A program made the translations under genes and the position numbers. Shown here piece after piece: positions 31,036-39,907 of a stretch of 64,000 bases of DNA (positions within the stretch are counted from its first letter, which is position 1; the number at the start of each line of letters is the position of its first letter). The stretch lies in the NCBI RefSeq assembly GCF_900169785.1, contig NZ_FWER01000015.1:85381-149380 (forward strand), read 5' to 3'. The notes below the pieces were generated by a model. That model saw nothing but the letters and a program-made list of their open reading frames with translations, was not told the DNA's origin and did not search any database. The stretch comes from Rhizobium sullae. GTDB lineage: Bacteria; Pseudomonadota; Alphaproteobacteria; Rhizobiales; Rhizobiaceae.

Positions 31036-31770
31036 ATGACCATCACTCTTTCCGGCAAGACCGTTCTCATCACAGCGGCGGCCCAAGGCATCGGGCGTGC
31101 CAGCGCGATTGCCTTTCAGAACGCCGGGGCCACGGTTCATGCGACAGATATCAATACGGATGCACTGGCAACTCTTGCCGCCGAGACCGGGGTGTCGGCA
31201 CACAAGCTGAACGTGCTCGACGAGGAGGCCGTGAAGGCATTGGTCGCTGAAATCGGCGCGGTCGACGTGCTCTTCAACTGCGCCGGTTTCGTTCATGCCG
31301 GATCCATCCTGGAAATGAAGGATTCCGATCTGGAATTCGCTTTCGACCTAAACGTCAAGGCGATGATCCGCACGATCCGCGCTGTGCTTCCCGGCATGCT
31401 GGAGCGGAAGGACGGCTCAATCATCAACATGGCTTCGGTCGCCTCCAGCATCAAGGGCGTGCCGAACCGCTTTGCCTATGGCGTCACCAAGGCGGCGGTG
31501 ATCGGCCTTACGAAATCGGTTGCCGCCGATTACGTTTCGAACGGCATCCGCTGCAACGCCATTTGCCCCGGAACCGTCGAGAGCCCCTCGCTGCAGGACC
31601 GCATGCGCGCGCAGGGGGACTACGACGCAGCACGGGCCGCCTTCATTTCCCGCCAGCCGATGGGCCGCCTCGGCACGCCGGAAGAAATTGCCGATCTTGC
31701 CGTCTATCTCGCCGGTGCTACCTATACCAGCGGACAGGCCTTCGCCATCGACGGCGGCTGGACGATCTGA
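31036..31770 (+). CDS. SDR oxidoreductase, probable 2-keto-3-deoxy-L-fuconate dehydrogenase
   Basis: 244 residues. The NAD-binding motif is TAAAQGIGRA near residue 12, with NCAGFVHAG near 80, Ser in INMASVASS near 132 and the catalytic YGVTK near 148. SDR proteins of this length with NxxSVASSIKGVPNRFAYG-type sequence include the dehydrogenase of the nonphosphorylative L-fucose pathway. The next gene, 26 bases downstream, encodes an L-fuconate dehydratase, which makes the 2-keto-3-deoxy acid this enzyme would oxidise. The match of product and substrate supports the call. Confidence 0.75.
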   Translation: MTITLSGKTVLITAAAQGIGRASAIAFQNAGATVHATDINTDALATLAAETGVSAHKLNVLDEEAVKALVAEIGAVDVLFNCAGFVHAGSILEMKDSDLEFAFDLNVKAMIRTIRAVLPGMLERKDGSIINMASVASSIKGVPNRFAYGVTKAAVIGLTKSVAADYVSNGIRCNAICPGTVESPSLQDRMRAQGDYDAARAAFISRQPMGRLGTPEEIADLAVYLAGATYTSGQAFAIDGGWTI

Positions 31771-31796
31771 CTGCCCGGCCAGTTCGGGAGGAGCCC

Positions 31797-33074
31797 ATGA
31801 CCCGCATAACCGGCATTCGTGTTTCCGATCTTCGTTTTCCGACCTCGCAAAGCCTCGACGGCTCCGATGCTATGAACCCGGATCCCGATTATTCAGCGGC
31901 TTACGTCATTCTGGATACGGATGAGCCAGGGCTTTCGGGCCACGGGCTCACCTTCACGATCGGCCGCGGCAACGACATCTGCTGCATGGCGATAAAGGCG
32001 ATGGCGCATCTGGTTGTCGGCGCGGACCTTGCCGACGTCCTCGCCCAGCCGGGCAAATTCTGGCGGCATCTGACGAGCGACAGCCAGCTTCGCTGGATCG
32101 GTCCGGAGAAGGGGGCCATCCATTTGGCGACAGGCGCCGTTGTCAACGCGGTCTGGGATCTTCTCGCCAAGCAGGCGGGAAAGCCTGTGTGGCGGCTGGT
32201 TGCGGAGATGAGCCCCGAGGAGATCGCTGACATCGTCGACTATCGCTACCTGACCGACGTGCTGACGCGCGACGAGGCGGTTACGATCCTAAGGAGTGCC
32301 GAGGTCGGAAAGACGGAACGGATCGCGACGCTCGAAAAGGAAGGTTACGCCTGCTATACGACGTCTGCCGGCTGGCTCGGATATGACGACGCAAAGCTGC
32401 GCCGCCTTTGCCAGGAGGCAATCGATGCCGGCTTCAACCACGTGAAGATGAAGGTCGGCCGCGATCTTGAAGACGATATCCGCCGGCTGCGCATTGCCCG
32501 CGAGGTGATTGGCCCGGATCGTTACCTGATGATCGATGCCAATCAGGTCTGGGAGGTCGGGCAGGCGATCGGCTGGGTGAAGGAACTCGCTTTTGCCAAA
32601 CCCTATTTCATCGAGGAACCGACAAGTCCCGACGACGTCGCCGGACACCGGAAGATCCGCGATGCCATCGGCCCGGTCAAGGTGGCAACCGGCGAGATGT
32701 GCCAGAACCGCATCATGTTCAAGCAGTTCATCGCCGAAGGTGCGATCGACATCGTTCAGATCGATTCCTGCCGCATGGGCGGCCTGAACGAGGTTCTGGC
32801 CGTGCTGCTGCTCGCCGCCAAATACCGTCTGCCAGTCTGGCCGCACGCCGGCGGCGTCGGTCTTTGCGAGTATGTACAGCACCTGTCGATGATCGACTAT
32901 GTCGCGGTGTCCGCGACCAAGGACGGGCGCGTGATCGAATATGTCGACCATCTGCACGAACACTTCCTCGACCCGTGCGTGATCAGGGACGCGGCCTATA
33001 TGCCGCCGTCAAAACCAGGTTTTTCAATTGAAATGAAGGCGCAGTCGATCACCGACTACACCTTCAAGACTTGA
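31797..33074 (+). CDS. L-fuconate dehydratase (enolase superfamily)
   Basis: 425 residues from the ATG at 31797, with GGGAGGAG upstream. The early block TSQSLDGSDAMNPDPDYSAAY is typical of L-fuconate dehydratases. The catalytic Lys pair is in HVKMKVGRD, metal ligands are in MIDANQVW, FIEEPTSPDD and ATGEMCQN, and the His base is in LPVWPHAGGVG. The enzyme removes water from L-fuconate to give 2-keto-3-deoxy-L-fuconate with Mg2+. It follows the dehydrogenase gene in one operon. The lactonase for the preceding step is encoded 1.7 kb downstream on the same strand, past two inverted genes. Confidence 0.88.
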   Translation: MTRITGIRVSDLRFPTSQSLDGSDAMNPDPDYSAAYVILDTDEPGLSGHGLTFTIGRGNDICCMAIKAMAHLVVGADLADVLAQPGKFWRHLTSDSQLRWIGPEKGAIHLATGAVVNAVWDLLAKQAGKPVWRLVAEMSPEEIADIVDYRYLTDVLTRDEAVTILRSAEVGKTERIATLEKEGYACYTTSAGWLGYDDAKLRRLCQEAIDAGFNHVKMKVGRDLEDDIRRLRIAREVIGPDRYLMIDANQVWEVGQAIGWVKELAFAKPYFIEEPTSPDDVAGHRKIRDAIGPVKVATGEMCQNRIMFKQFIAEGAIDIVQIDSCRMGGLNEVLAVLLLAAKYRLPVWPHAGGVGLCEYVQHLSMIDYVAVSATKDGRVIEYVDHLHEHFLDPCVIRDAAYMPPSKPGFSIEMKAQSITDYTFKT

Positions 33075-33078
33075 TATC

Positions 33079-34113
33079 TCAGGCGGCACGCTGCTCCGTG
33101 CCCTGGATGGCGGCAAGCTTCCAGTCGCTGCCGGTCTTGCGCACAAAGGTCCAGATCTCGGTGCTCTCGCTCGGCTGGCGATCGTCACCGGAAACGACAT
33201 GGCCGCTGTCACGGTCGACCATTGCGTCGATTGACGAATAGCGCATGGCAAGCGTTGCATAGTCTTGACCATTCTCGCGCCAGGCTTCGGCGATATCGCC
33301 CTGCAGAAGCTTGACGTCCGAGACGCGGTTGCGCACGCCGTTTGTGGCATTCTCGCCAAGTTCTTCGGCAAGATAGGACATCGCTTCGGGCGTCGTCAGC
33401 TTGCGAAGCGTATTATAGTCCTCGGCGCCATAGGCGGTCTGCACCTTGGTCAGCAGTTCCTCGAACTGGTCGAGATCGGCCTGTGCCAGCCCGATTTCGT
33501 CGCTCGGCCGGTCGGCGCGAGGCTGCTGTTGCTGTTGATAACCCGCAGTGCCTGAGCCGATCGTCGGAATGCGAAACGACGAATTGCTGGACGAATTGCT
33601 GTTTGACGACATGTTGCTGGACATGTTGTTAAAGGATTGACCGCGGCCTCCTGCCGCACCGTAGGACGGCTGGCGGCGATTGGCGAAGAAGCGCATGGCA
33701 AGCATGACCGCGCCACCAATCAGGGCGATCTGCAGCAGCATGCCAAGAAAACCGAAGCCGCCGCCGAAGCCATGGCCGAGCAGCATGCCGAGCAGGCCGC
33801 CTGCAATCAGGCCGCCGATCATCGAACGGCCAAAGCCGCCAAAGAGGCCGCCCGGACGCTGGGCATTAAGAGGCTGCTGAGCGGTAGCGGGCGTCTGCTG
33901 GCGCGGCGTCATCGTCCGTTCCATGGGTGCGGCCGGTGCAGGCGCGGTGCGCGTGACCGGCGGCGCGTCGAATGTGCGCGTTCCGCGGCTGCCGAATCCG
34001 CCGAAACCTCCGGCGCGGCGCGCCTCGGCATCGCTATAGGCAGCAAAAACGGAAGCGCTCGTCAGAACGGCTATCGCCGCTATCTTGGCAAAACGCGAAA
34101 CGGCACTCGGCAT
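33079..34113 (-). CDS. Tim44-domain membrane-associated protein
   Basis: 344 residues from the ATG at 34113, which has AGGAG at a good distance. Signal-like N terminus (ISAIAVLTSASVFAAY-type segment), a Gly/Phe-rich stretch (GGFGGFGSRGTR), then two hydrophobic segments (MIGGLIAGGLLGMLLG, LLQIALIGGAVMLAMRFF). A low-complexity Ser/Asn/Gln tract lies near 170-215. The last 130 residues fit the Tim44-like fold (LDQFEELLTKVQTAYGAEDYN ... EAWRENGQDYATLAMRYS). Bacterial members are common in alphaproteobacteria and are poorly understood. It is inverted relative to the fucose genes and ends 5 bases from the dehydratase stop. Confidence 0.75.
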   Translation of the reverse strand: MPSAVSRFAKIAAIAVLTSASVFAAYSDAEARRAGGFGGFGSRGTRTFDAPPVTRTAPAPAAPMERTMTPRQQTPATAQQPLNAQRPGGLFGGFGRSMIGGLIAGGLLGMLLGHGFGGGFGFLGMLLQIALIGGAVMLAMRFFANRRQPSYGAAGGRGQSFNNMSSNMSSNSNSSSNSSFRIPTIGSGTAGYQQQQQPRADRPSDEIGLAQADLDQFEELLTKVQTAYGAEDYNTLRKLTTPEAMSYLAEELGENATNGVRNRVSDVKLLQGDIAEAWRENGQDYATLAMRYSSIDAMVDRDSGHVVSGDDRQPSESTEIWTFVRKTGSDWKLAAIQGTEQRAA

Positions 34114-34196
34114 CTTATCTCCTGTCATGCACAACCACGGCATGTTTGCGATGTAATATAGGTATTCTGTTGATGATGTGAAGTTGGCGAGCCGAG

Positions 34197-34655
34197 TTAT
34201 TGGCAGACATCGACCCATTTGGCACGGGTAAGTTCGGCCAGCCGTTCCGTCGGGATGCGCACCGCCGAGTTCGTGGAACCGGCGGCCGGCACGACTTCGT
34301 CGAAACGCTTCAGAGAAACATCGCAATAGACCGGGATCGGCGCGGGCAATCCAAAGGGGCAAACGCCCCCGACCGGATGGCCTGTAACCTCCAGGACTTC
34401 CTCCGGTCCGAGCATGCGGCCCTTGCCGCCGAAAGCATCCTTGAATTTCCGGTTGTCGAGGCGGGCAGTGCCGCTTGCAACAACCAGCATGGTTTCGTTC
34501 CCGACCCTGAGGCAGATCGTCTTGGCGATCTGCGCCGGCTCGACGCCGTGCGCTTCGGCCGCAAGTGCCACCGTCGAAGAACTTTCGGCGGTTTCGACGA
34601 TTTCGATGTCAGGTGCATGTGCGCTGAAAAACGCGCGGACGGATTCGAAGCTCAT
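34197..34655 (-). CDS. YbaK/EbsC-family aminoacyl-tRNA deacylase
   Basis: 152 residues from the ATG at 34655. The YbaK/ProX domain fills the protein: TVALAAEAHGVEPAQIAKTICLRV near 28-51 with the conserved Lys in AKT, LDNRKFKDAFGG near 66, GHPVGGVCPFG near 92 (the GxxxGGVxPFG signature) and LPIPVY-like APIPVYCDVSL. Such proteins hydrolyse wrongly charged tRNAs such as Ala- or Cys-tRNAPro. It is upstream of and on the same strand as the Tim44-domain gene, 84 bases apart, and probably unrelated to fucose use. Confidence 0.88.
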   Translation of the reverse strand: MSFESVRAFFSAHAPDIEIVETAESSSTVALAAEAHGVEPAQIAKTICLRVGNETMLVVASGTARLDNRKFKDAFGGKGRMLGPEEVLEVTGHPVGGVCPFGLPAPIPVYCDVSLKRFDEVVPAAGSTNSAVRIPTERLAELTRAKWVDVCQ

Positions 34656-34814
34656 GGCGTATGCTATCCAGGAAGATCGGGATTTTGAAAAAAGCCTCCG
34701 AACCGTATCCGATACTTGAGGAATTTCAATCCGATTTCGTGTATCGCTGCACTTGCCGTCCCGACGCTTTTCTGACCTTCTTTGTCGCGCGGAGAGACGT
34801 TTGAGGAGGAGACG

Positions 34815-35648
34815 ATGCGGCGCGTCGATTGCCATATGCATTTCTGGACACTGTCGATGGAGCCCTACTATTCGCTCTGGATGTCGCCGGGTGACAAGGT
34901 GCTTTATCGCGACTACGGGCCGCGCGACGCGGTTCCGTTGATGGAGAAGAACAACGTCGAGGGCGTTGTCGTCGTATCCGCAGCGTCTTCCGTTCATGAG
35001 ACCGGCTACCTTCTCGGCCTTGCCGACGGGCGGGACTTCATCAAGGGCGTCGTTGCATGGCTCGATCTTCTTGCGCCGACGGCCGCAGCCGACCTTGCCT
35101 GTTGGGCACGCTTTGCCAAGCTGAAGGGCATCCGTCCCTATCTGCAGGATCTGCCCGAAGACGATTGGATATTGAAGAAAGAGCTCGATCCGGCCGTCCG
35201 GGCCATGCTCGACCTCGGGCTCCGGTTCGACGCCTTGATCAAGCCGCGGCATATCCTCAACACGATCCGGTTCATCGAGCGCTACCCCGATCTGCCGGTG
35301 ATCGTCGACCACATGGCGAAGCCTGAAATCGGAAGCGGTAGCTTCGAGCCCTGGCTGCGGGATATGGAACGCTTCCGCGATCTTCGCCATGTCCATTGCA
35401 AGATCTCCGGCATCGTGACCGAAGATGGTCCGGATTGGGCGCCGGAACGCCTTCAGCCCTATCTCGAGGCGGTCTTCGAAATCTTCGGTCCCGATCGTCT
35501 CGTTTTCGGCAGCGATTGGCCGGTCGTCAATCTGGTCGCGGACTACAGCCGCTGGATCGAAACGCTTGGCCATGCCATGACGAACCTGCCGCCCGCCGAC
35601 CAGCAAAAGATCTGGGCATCGAACGGCGAGCGCTTCTACGGGCTTTGA
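34815..35648 (+). CDS. L-fuconolactonase (amidohydrolase_2 family)
   Basis: 277 residues from the ATG at 34815, preceded by GAGGAGGAG. The metal-site motif DCHMHFW is near residue 5, followed by a metal-dependent TIM-barrel pattern: VVVSAASSVHET, PVIVDHMAKPEIG near 160-172, VHCKISGIVTE near 194 and LVFGSDWPVVNL near 231. Lactonases of this family open L-fucono-1,5-lactone to L-fuconate. With the dehydratase and the dehydrogenase upstream it forms a nonphosphorylative L-fucose or L-galactose route. The first enzyme (fucose dehydrogenase) and an importer are not seen here. Confidence 0.85.
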   Translation: MRRVDCHMHFWTLSMEPYYSLWMSPGDKVLYRDYGPRDAVPLMEKNNVEGVVVVSAASSVHETGYLLGLADGRDFIKGVVAWLDLLAPTAAADLACWARFAKLKGIRPYLQDLPEDDWILKKELDPAVRAMLDLGLRFDALIKPRHILNTIRFIERYPDLPVIVDHMAKPEIGSGSFEPWLRDMERFRDLRHVHCKISGIVTEDGPDWAPERLQPYLEAVFEIFGPDRLVFGSDWPVVNLVADYSRWIETLGHAMTNLPPADQQKIWASNGERFYGL

Positions 35649-35790
35649 GAGGCTCGAAGATGACGCTTATCTCGCGGTGCGATGGCTTCCCGTGCCCGGT
35701 TTGCCTCTTGCTAATCGCTCCCGTTTTCGGTACGAAAACTTGAGTATTGCAAGAAGGTTTAATCGTGACCCCACCGGCGCGGGATCGGAT

Positions 35791-36675
35791 ATGACATTTC
35801 AACCGCGGATGCAGAACAGGATCGAAGGCTTTTCCGTTGTCGGCGGGATGAACCGCCGGAATTGGAACGGCATCGTCGCAGACGTGTGGGATGTCGAGTG
35901 TGCGCCTTACGCGGGCGGCTATTATGTCGCCAGCGACCCACGGCTTTTCATTCTTCTCGACTTGCGCGGTGCAGGCAATTCCAAGGTCAAACTGGCGCCG
36001 AAGAGCAGCGGCGCAGTGCAGGATACGGCGCGGCGGCCGATCTCTTATGTTCCGGCAGGCATGGAGCTTTGGGCCGATCTCGTCGATGTGCAGTTCGTCC
36101 GGCATCTGGACGTCCATTTCGACGCTGAGATCGTCGGCCGTCGGCTAATGGAAGATATCGATCCGAAGCGCTTGAACGACGCGCAGCTGCTTTTTCACGA
36201 CGAGCGCGTTCTGACGCTGGCAAATCTGATTGCCGCCGAATGCATCAATCCCGAGCCGCTGCATGATCTTTACGGCGACGGGCTTTGCCTGTCGCTGATC
36301 ATCGACGTGATGAAGCTGACGAAAGCGCCAGCCCGCAAACGAAGCAAGCTTGCGAGCTGGCAGCTCCGCCGCGTCACGGAATTCATTGAACAGAATTGCC
36401 TTCGCAATATCAGGCTGGAAGAGCTTGCAAATCTCACCGGCCTGTCGCAATCGCATTTTAGCCATGCCTTCAAAGCGTCGACCGGCATTGCGCCCCACCA
36501 GTGGCAGACGAATGCGCGGCTAGACAGGGCCAAACAACTGCTTTCACGGGGCGAATTCACGCTTCCGGCGATCGCCGCCGAGACCGGCTTTTCCGATCAG
36601 GCGCATTTCACACGTGTCTTCCGCAAGAATGTGGGCACCACGCCGGCCCATTGGAAAAAGGCGCACGTTGCCTGA
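35791..36675 (+). CDS. AraC-family regulator of the siderophore locus
   Basis: 294 residues from the ATG at 35791 (MTFQPRM). The N-terminal 180 residues are an effector domain. The C-terminal part has the two helix-turn-helix units IRLEELANLTGLSQSHFSHAFK and FTLPAIAAETGFSDQAHFTRVFRKNVGTTPAHW. It ends 172 bases before the TonB-dependent receptor gene on the same strand. AraC regulators next to hydroxamate-siderophore receptors commonly activate them when the ferric siderophore is present, so this is the likely activator. Direct evidence is lacking. Confidence 0.82.
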   Translation: MTFQPRMQNRIEGFSVVGGMNRRNWNGIVADVWDVECAPYAGGYYVASDPRLFILLDLRGAGNSKVKLAPKSSGAVQDTARRPISYVPAGMELWADLVDVQFVRHLDVHFDAEIVGRRLMEDIDPKRLNDAQLLFHDERVLTLANLIAAECINPEPLHDLYGDGLCLSLIIDVMKLTKAPARKRSKLASWQLRRVTEFIEQNCLRNIRLEELANLTGLSQSHFSHAFKASTGIAPHQWQTNARLDRAKQLLSRGEFTLPAIAAETGFSDQAHFTRVFRKNVGTTPAHWKKAHVA

Positions 36676-36767
36676 AAACAACGCCCTGCGAGCATTTGCG
36701 TGCAGTGCGAAAATTTGCCCAAGAACATTCAAATTCCACCGAATGTGACAATCCACACCCTTAAATT

Positions 36768-36782
36768 TGAGTTAAACGCTCA
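36768..36782 (+). promoter_or_regulatory. IRO-box-like site (RirA type)
   Basis: TGA at 36768-36770 and TCA at 36780-36782 are separated by exactly 9 bases, the IRO-box pattern TGA-N9-TCA of the rhizobial iron regulator RirA, in an AT-rich stretch 65 bases before the receptor start. It predicts repression in iron-rich conditions. Confidence 0.5.
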
Positions 36783-36846
36783 TCTTATCAAAATGGGCAT
36801 TGGCCGCGGTATTCAAAGCTTCGCGGTGCAAGTGGGGTAAACGAAT

Positions 36847-39033
36847 ATGCGTGGGCAAACCAAGGGGCTTATCTTCCAGGCGCAACTATTGACCGGTGTT
36901 GCCGCCATCGGGCTGGCGGCCGCGATGCCGGCAGGGGCGCAGGAAACAACCGAACTGAAACCGGTCGTCATCCAGGGGGAGGCAGGAAGTGGCGACTCCG
37001 AGGCAACCGCGACGAGCCCGGTGAACGGTTATGTGGCGAAGCGCTCTGCGACGGGTTCCAAGTCGGACACGCCTTTGAATGAGATACCGCAGTCTGTCTC
37101 GGTTGTCGGGGCTGAGGAAATGAACGACCGCGGTGTCGTGAACAAGGTGGATGAGGCACTGCGCTATACTCCGGGCGTGACCACTCAACCTTTCGGCACC
37201 GACGGCGACACCGACTGGTTCTACATCCGTGGCTTCGACGCGACACAGACGGGCGTCTTCCTCGATAACCTCACGCTCTTTAGTTACGGTTTCGGCGGAT
37301 TCCAGCTCGATCCGTTCATGCTGGAGCGCGTCGAGGTATTGAAAGGCCCGGCGTCTGTTCTTTACGGAGGCGCCAATCCCGGCGGCATCGTCAATCTGGT
37401 CCGCAAGCGCCCCCTGGACGAGCCGCTTTTTTATACCGACATCGGCATCAACAGTAACGGCAATGCCTTCACCGGTCTCGATATCTCCGACAAGGTCGGC
37501 TCCAGCGAGACGATGACCTACCGCATCACCGGCAAGGTTGCCGGCGGTGACAATTATTCGGATTTCTCGGAGGACCTGCGCGGCTTCATCGTGCCGCAGA
37601 TCACCGTCTCGCCGGATGCTTCCACCCGCTTTACCGCCTGGGCCTACCTTTCCGGTCTCGACCAAGTGCACACCGGCAACGGTTTCTTCCCTTATGTTGG
37701 CACGGTTGAGGACGCGACCTTCGGCAAGATCGACCGTGACGCTTTTTACGGCGAGCCGGATATCGACGACGGCAGCTATGTGCAGAAGATGATTGGTTAC
37801 GAGTTCGAGCACGAATTCGACAACGGCGTCAAATTCTCGCAGAACTTCCGTTACGGCCACCTCGATAAGCATGAAATCGGCCCGTATCTCAACGGTTGGG
37901 TCGGCGGTGTCCCGGCTGGGCCGAACTACCTGCTCGCCCGCATCGGCTTCGAAGGCCGCTCGGCCGTCGATACTTTTGCGATCGACAACCGGCTTGAGGG
38001 CGAAGCAGAACTCGGCGGCGCGACGCACAATCTGCTCGCAGGCGTCGACTATAAATATTATAGGTTGGATCATATTCAGAAGTGGCCGACCTGGCCGATC
38101 ACCGCAACGCCGATCAGCGCGACGGACCCAATCTACGGACTGCCGCAGCCGGCAAATGGCGTTGGGATCGATCAAGTCGTGACTCAGAAGCAGATCGGCG
38201 TCTATGCTCAGGACCGCATCCATTTCGGCGACGGTTGGCTGCTGACGCTCAATGGCCGCTATGACTACGTCGATACCAATTCGGATGCTGTCGTTGGAAC
38301 CACCTATGCCTCGAACGATAGCGCCGTTAGCGGCCGCATAGGCCTTGCTTATGAATTCGAAAACGGTCTGACACCTTATTTCAGCGCGGCAACTTTCTTC
38401 AACCCGCTGATCGGCACCGGCGTTTCCGGGCCGCTCAAGCCGGAAGAAGGCCAGCAGTTCGAGGGTGGCATCAAATACGATCCGACGTTCATTGACGGCT
38501 CGTTGACTGCATCGCTCTTCCATATAACCAAGCGGAACAACACAGTCAGCAATCCGGTGACCTTCGCTCAGACCCAGCTCGGCAAGGTCGAGTCGCACGG
38601 CGCCGAACTCGAAGGCAAGGTGAACGTCAACGAGAACTGGAAGGCGCTCGGTTCCATCGCGTATACCGACACGGACGTCCTCGAAAATGCAGGCAACCCG
38701 GCGCTCGTCGGCAACTCGCTCTATGTCGTGCCTAAGGTTACCGCTTCGCTCTGGGTCGATTATACGCTGACGACAGGTGTCTTCGAGGGCATGAGCTTTG
38801 GCGCAGGTGTCCGCTATCAGGGCTGGTCCTGGGCAGACGAAGCCAATACCAAGAAGGTCCCCGCCGCCACGGTCTTCGATGCAGCAATCCGCTACGAGAA
38901 GGAAAACTGGGGCGCCTCTCTCAACGTCGCCAACATATTCGACAAGGAATATGTCACGGCTTGCCGAGGGCTGACGGTCTGCGGCTACGGCGATGCGCGC
39001 ACGATCACCTTCAAACTCAGCAAGAAGTGGTAA
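36847..39033 (+). CDS. fhuA: TonB-dependent ferric hydroxamate siderophore receptor (FhuA/FoxA type)
   Basis: 728 residues. A signal peptide ends around PAGAQ, followed by a short TonB-box region (ELKPVVIQG). The plug domain has LNEIPQSVSVVGAEEM, ALRYTPGVTTQPFG, YIRGFD and ERVEVLKGPASVLYGGANPGGIVNLVRKRP, the classic siderophore-receptor plug. The remaining 550 residues form the barrel, ending in an aromatic residue (LSKKW). It imports ferric siderophore through the outer membrane, probably a hydroxamate because fhuC, fhuD and fhuB follow. The exact ligand (ferrichrome, ferrioxamine or other) cannot be read from sequence; the symbol is by context. Confidence 0.88.
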   Translation: MRGQTKGLIFQAQLLTGVAAIGLAAAMPAGAQETTELKPVVIQGEAGSGDSEATATSPVNGYVAKRSATGSKSDTPLNEIPQSVSVVGAEEMNDRGVVNKVDEALRYTPGVTTQPFGTDGDTDWFYIRGFDATQTGVFLDNLTLFSYGFGGFQLDPFMLERVEVLKGPASVLYGGANPGGIVNLVRKRPLDEPLFYTDIGINSNGNAFTGLDISDKVGSSETMTYRITGKVAGGDNYSDFSEDLRGFIVPQITVSPDASTRFTAWAYLSGLDQVHTGNGFFPYVGTVEDATFGKIDRDAFYGEPDIDDGSYVQKMIGYEFEHEFDNGVKFSQNFRYGHLDKHEIGPYLNGWVGGVPAGPNYLLARIGFEGRSAVDTFAIDNRLEGEAELGGATHNLLAGVDYKYYRLDHIQKWPTWPITATPISATDPIYGLPQPANGVGIDQVVTQKQIGVYAQDRIHFGDGWLLTLNGRYDYVDTNSDAVVGTTYASNDSAVSGRIGLAYEFENGLTPYFSAATFFNPLIGTGVSGPLKPEEGQQFEGGIKYDPTFIDGSLTASLFHITKRNNTVSNPVTFAQTQLGKVESHGAELEGKVNVNENWKALGSIAYTDTDVLENAGNPALVGNSLYVVPKVTASLWVDYTLTTGVFEGMSFGAGVRYQGWSWADEANTKKVPAATVFDAAIRYEKENWGASLNVANIFDKEYVTACRGLTVCGYGDARTITFKLSKKW

Positions 39034-39071
39034 GTTGACAATAGAAGTATAGTTTTGCAGGAAACGCGAGG

Positions 39072-39104
39072 CGGGAGGGTATTTGCCCTCCCGAATGCTT
39101 TTTT
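39072..39104 (+). terminator. Intrinsic terminator or attenuator between fhuA and fhuC
   Basis: CGGGAGGG (39072-39079) pairs with CCCTCCCG (39086-39093) around a 6-base loop, and TTTTTT follows at 39099-39104. It sits between the receptor stop and the fhuC start, so receptor mRNA would be made in excess over transporter mRNA. Confidence 0.7.
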
Positions 39105-39127
39105 ATGCGGCAGCGGAGGTTTTGATC

Positions 39128-39907
39128 GTGTCCACACCCTTTTTGACGATGTCGGGCATCGGCTATGCGGCGGGCGCAAGGACGATCCTTTCGGGCATCG
39201 ATCTGACATTGCAGCACGGGCGCATCTACGGGCTCGTCGGACCGAACGGCTCCGGCAAGAGCACGCTCATGAAAATCATCGCTCGGCAGATCGCACCCGT
39301 CTCCGGCACACTCACGCTTGCGGGCAGAGCGGCGGCGGAATGGGGCGGCCGCGCCTTTGCGCGCAACATCGCCTATATGCCGCAATTCACGCCGGCAACC
39401 GACGGCATGACGGTGCGCGAGCTTGTTTCGCTCGGCCGCTTTCCATGGCGTGGCACGCTTGGCCGGTTCGGAAAAGTGGATCGTGATTTGGTCGATGACG
39501 CCATATCACGAACGGATCTTGATGAATTCAGCGACAGAATGGTGGCGAACATGTCCGGCGGCGAGCGCCAGCGCGCCTGGATCGCCATGATGCTGGCGCA
39601 GAACGCCCGCTGCCTGCTGCTTGACGAGCCTACCTCGGCGCTTGACCTCGCGCACCAGGCATCCGTGCTTTCGCTCGTCCAGTCGCTGAGCCATGAGCGC
39701 GGATTGAGCGTCGTGATCGTGCTGCACGACATCAACCTTGCTGCGCGCTATTGTGACGAGATCATCGCGCTCAACCGCGGGCGCATCACCGCGCAGGGAA
39801 CACCGGCCGAGATCATGCACGCCGACCTGCTGCACGCGATTTTCGGCGTCGGCATGGGCGTTTTTTCGCATCCGGCACGCGGCGAACCCGTCAGCTATCT
39901 GCTGTGA
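39128..39907 (+). CDS. fhuC: Ferric hydroxamate ABC transporter ATPase FhuC
   Basis: 259 residues from the GTG at 39128, which has GGAGG 8 bases upstream; the in-frame ATG at 39083 lies in the terminator region. Walker A is GPNGSGKST, signature MSGGERQRAWIAMML, Walker B CLLLDEPTSALD, and the switch His is in IVLHDINLAARYCDEII. This is the siderophore/B12 importer class of ATPase. Its stop overlaps the GTG of the next gene by three bases. It powers FhuB in the inner membrane. Confidence 0.9.
   Translation: MSTPFLTMSGIGYAAGARTILSGIDLTLQHGRIYGLVGPNGSGKSTLMKIIARQIAPVSGTLTLAGRAAAEWGGRAFARNIAYMPQFTPATDGMTVRELVSLGRFPWRGTLGRFGKVDRDLVDDAISRTDLDEFSDRMVANMSGGERQRAWIAMMLAQNARCLLLDEPTSALDLAHQASVLSLVQSLSHERGLSVVIVLHDINLAARYCDEIIALNRGRITAQGTPAEIMHADLLHAIFGVGMGVFSHPARGEPVSYLL

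Noticed and set aside
36886..38598. 570-codon open frame antisense to the siderophore receptor gene
   Set aside because: It lies wholly inside a well-supported receptor gene, has no ribosome site and translates to low-quality sequence; long antisense frames are normal in high-GC DNA.
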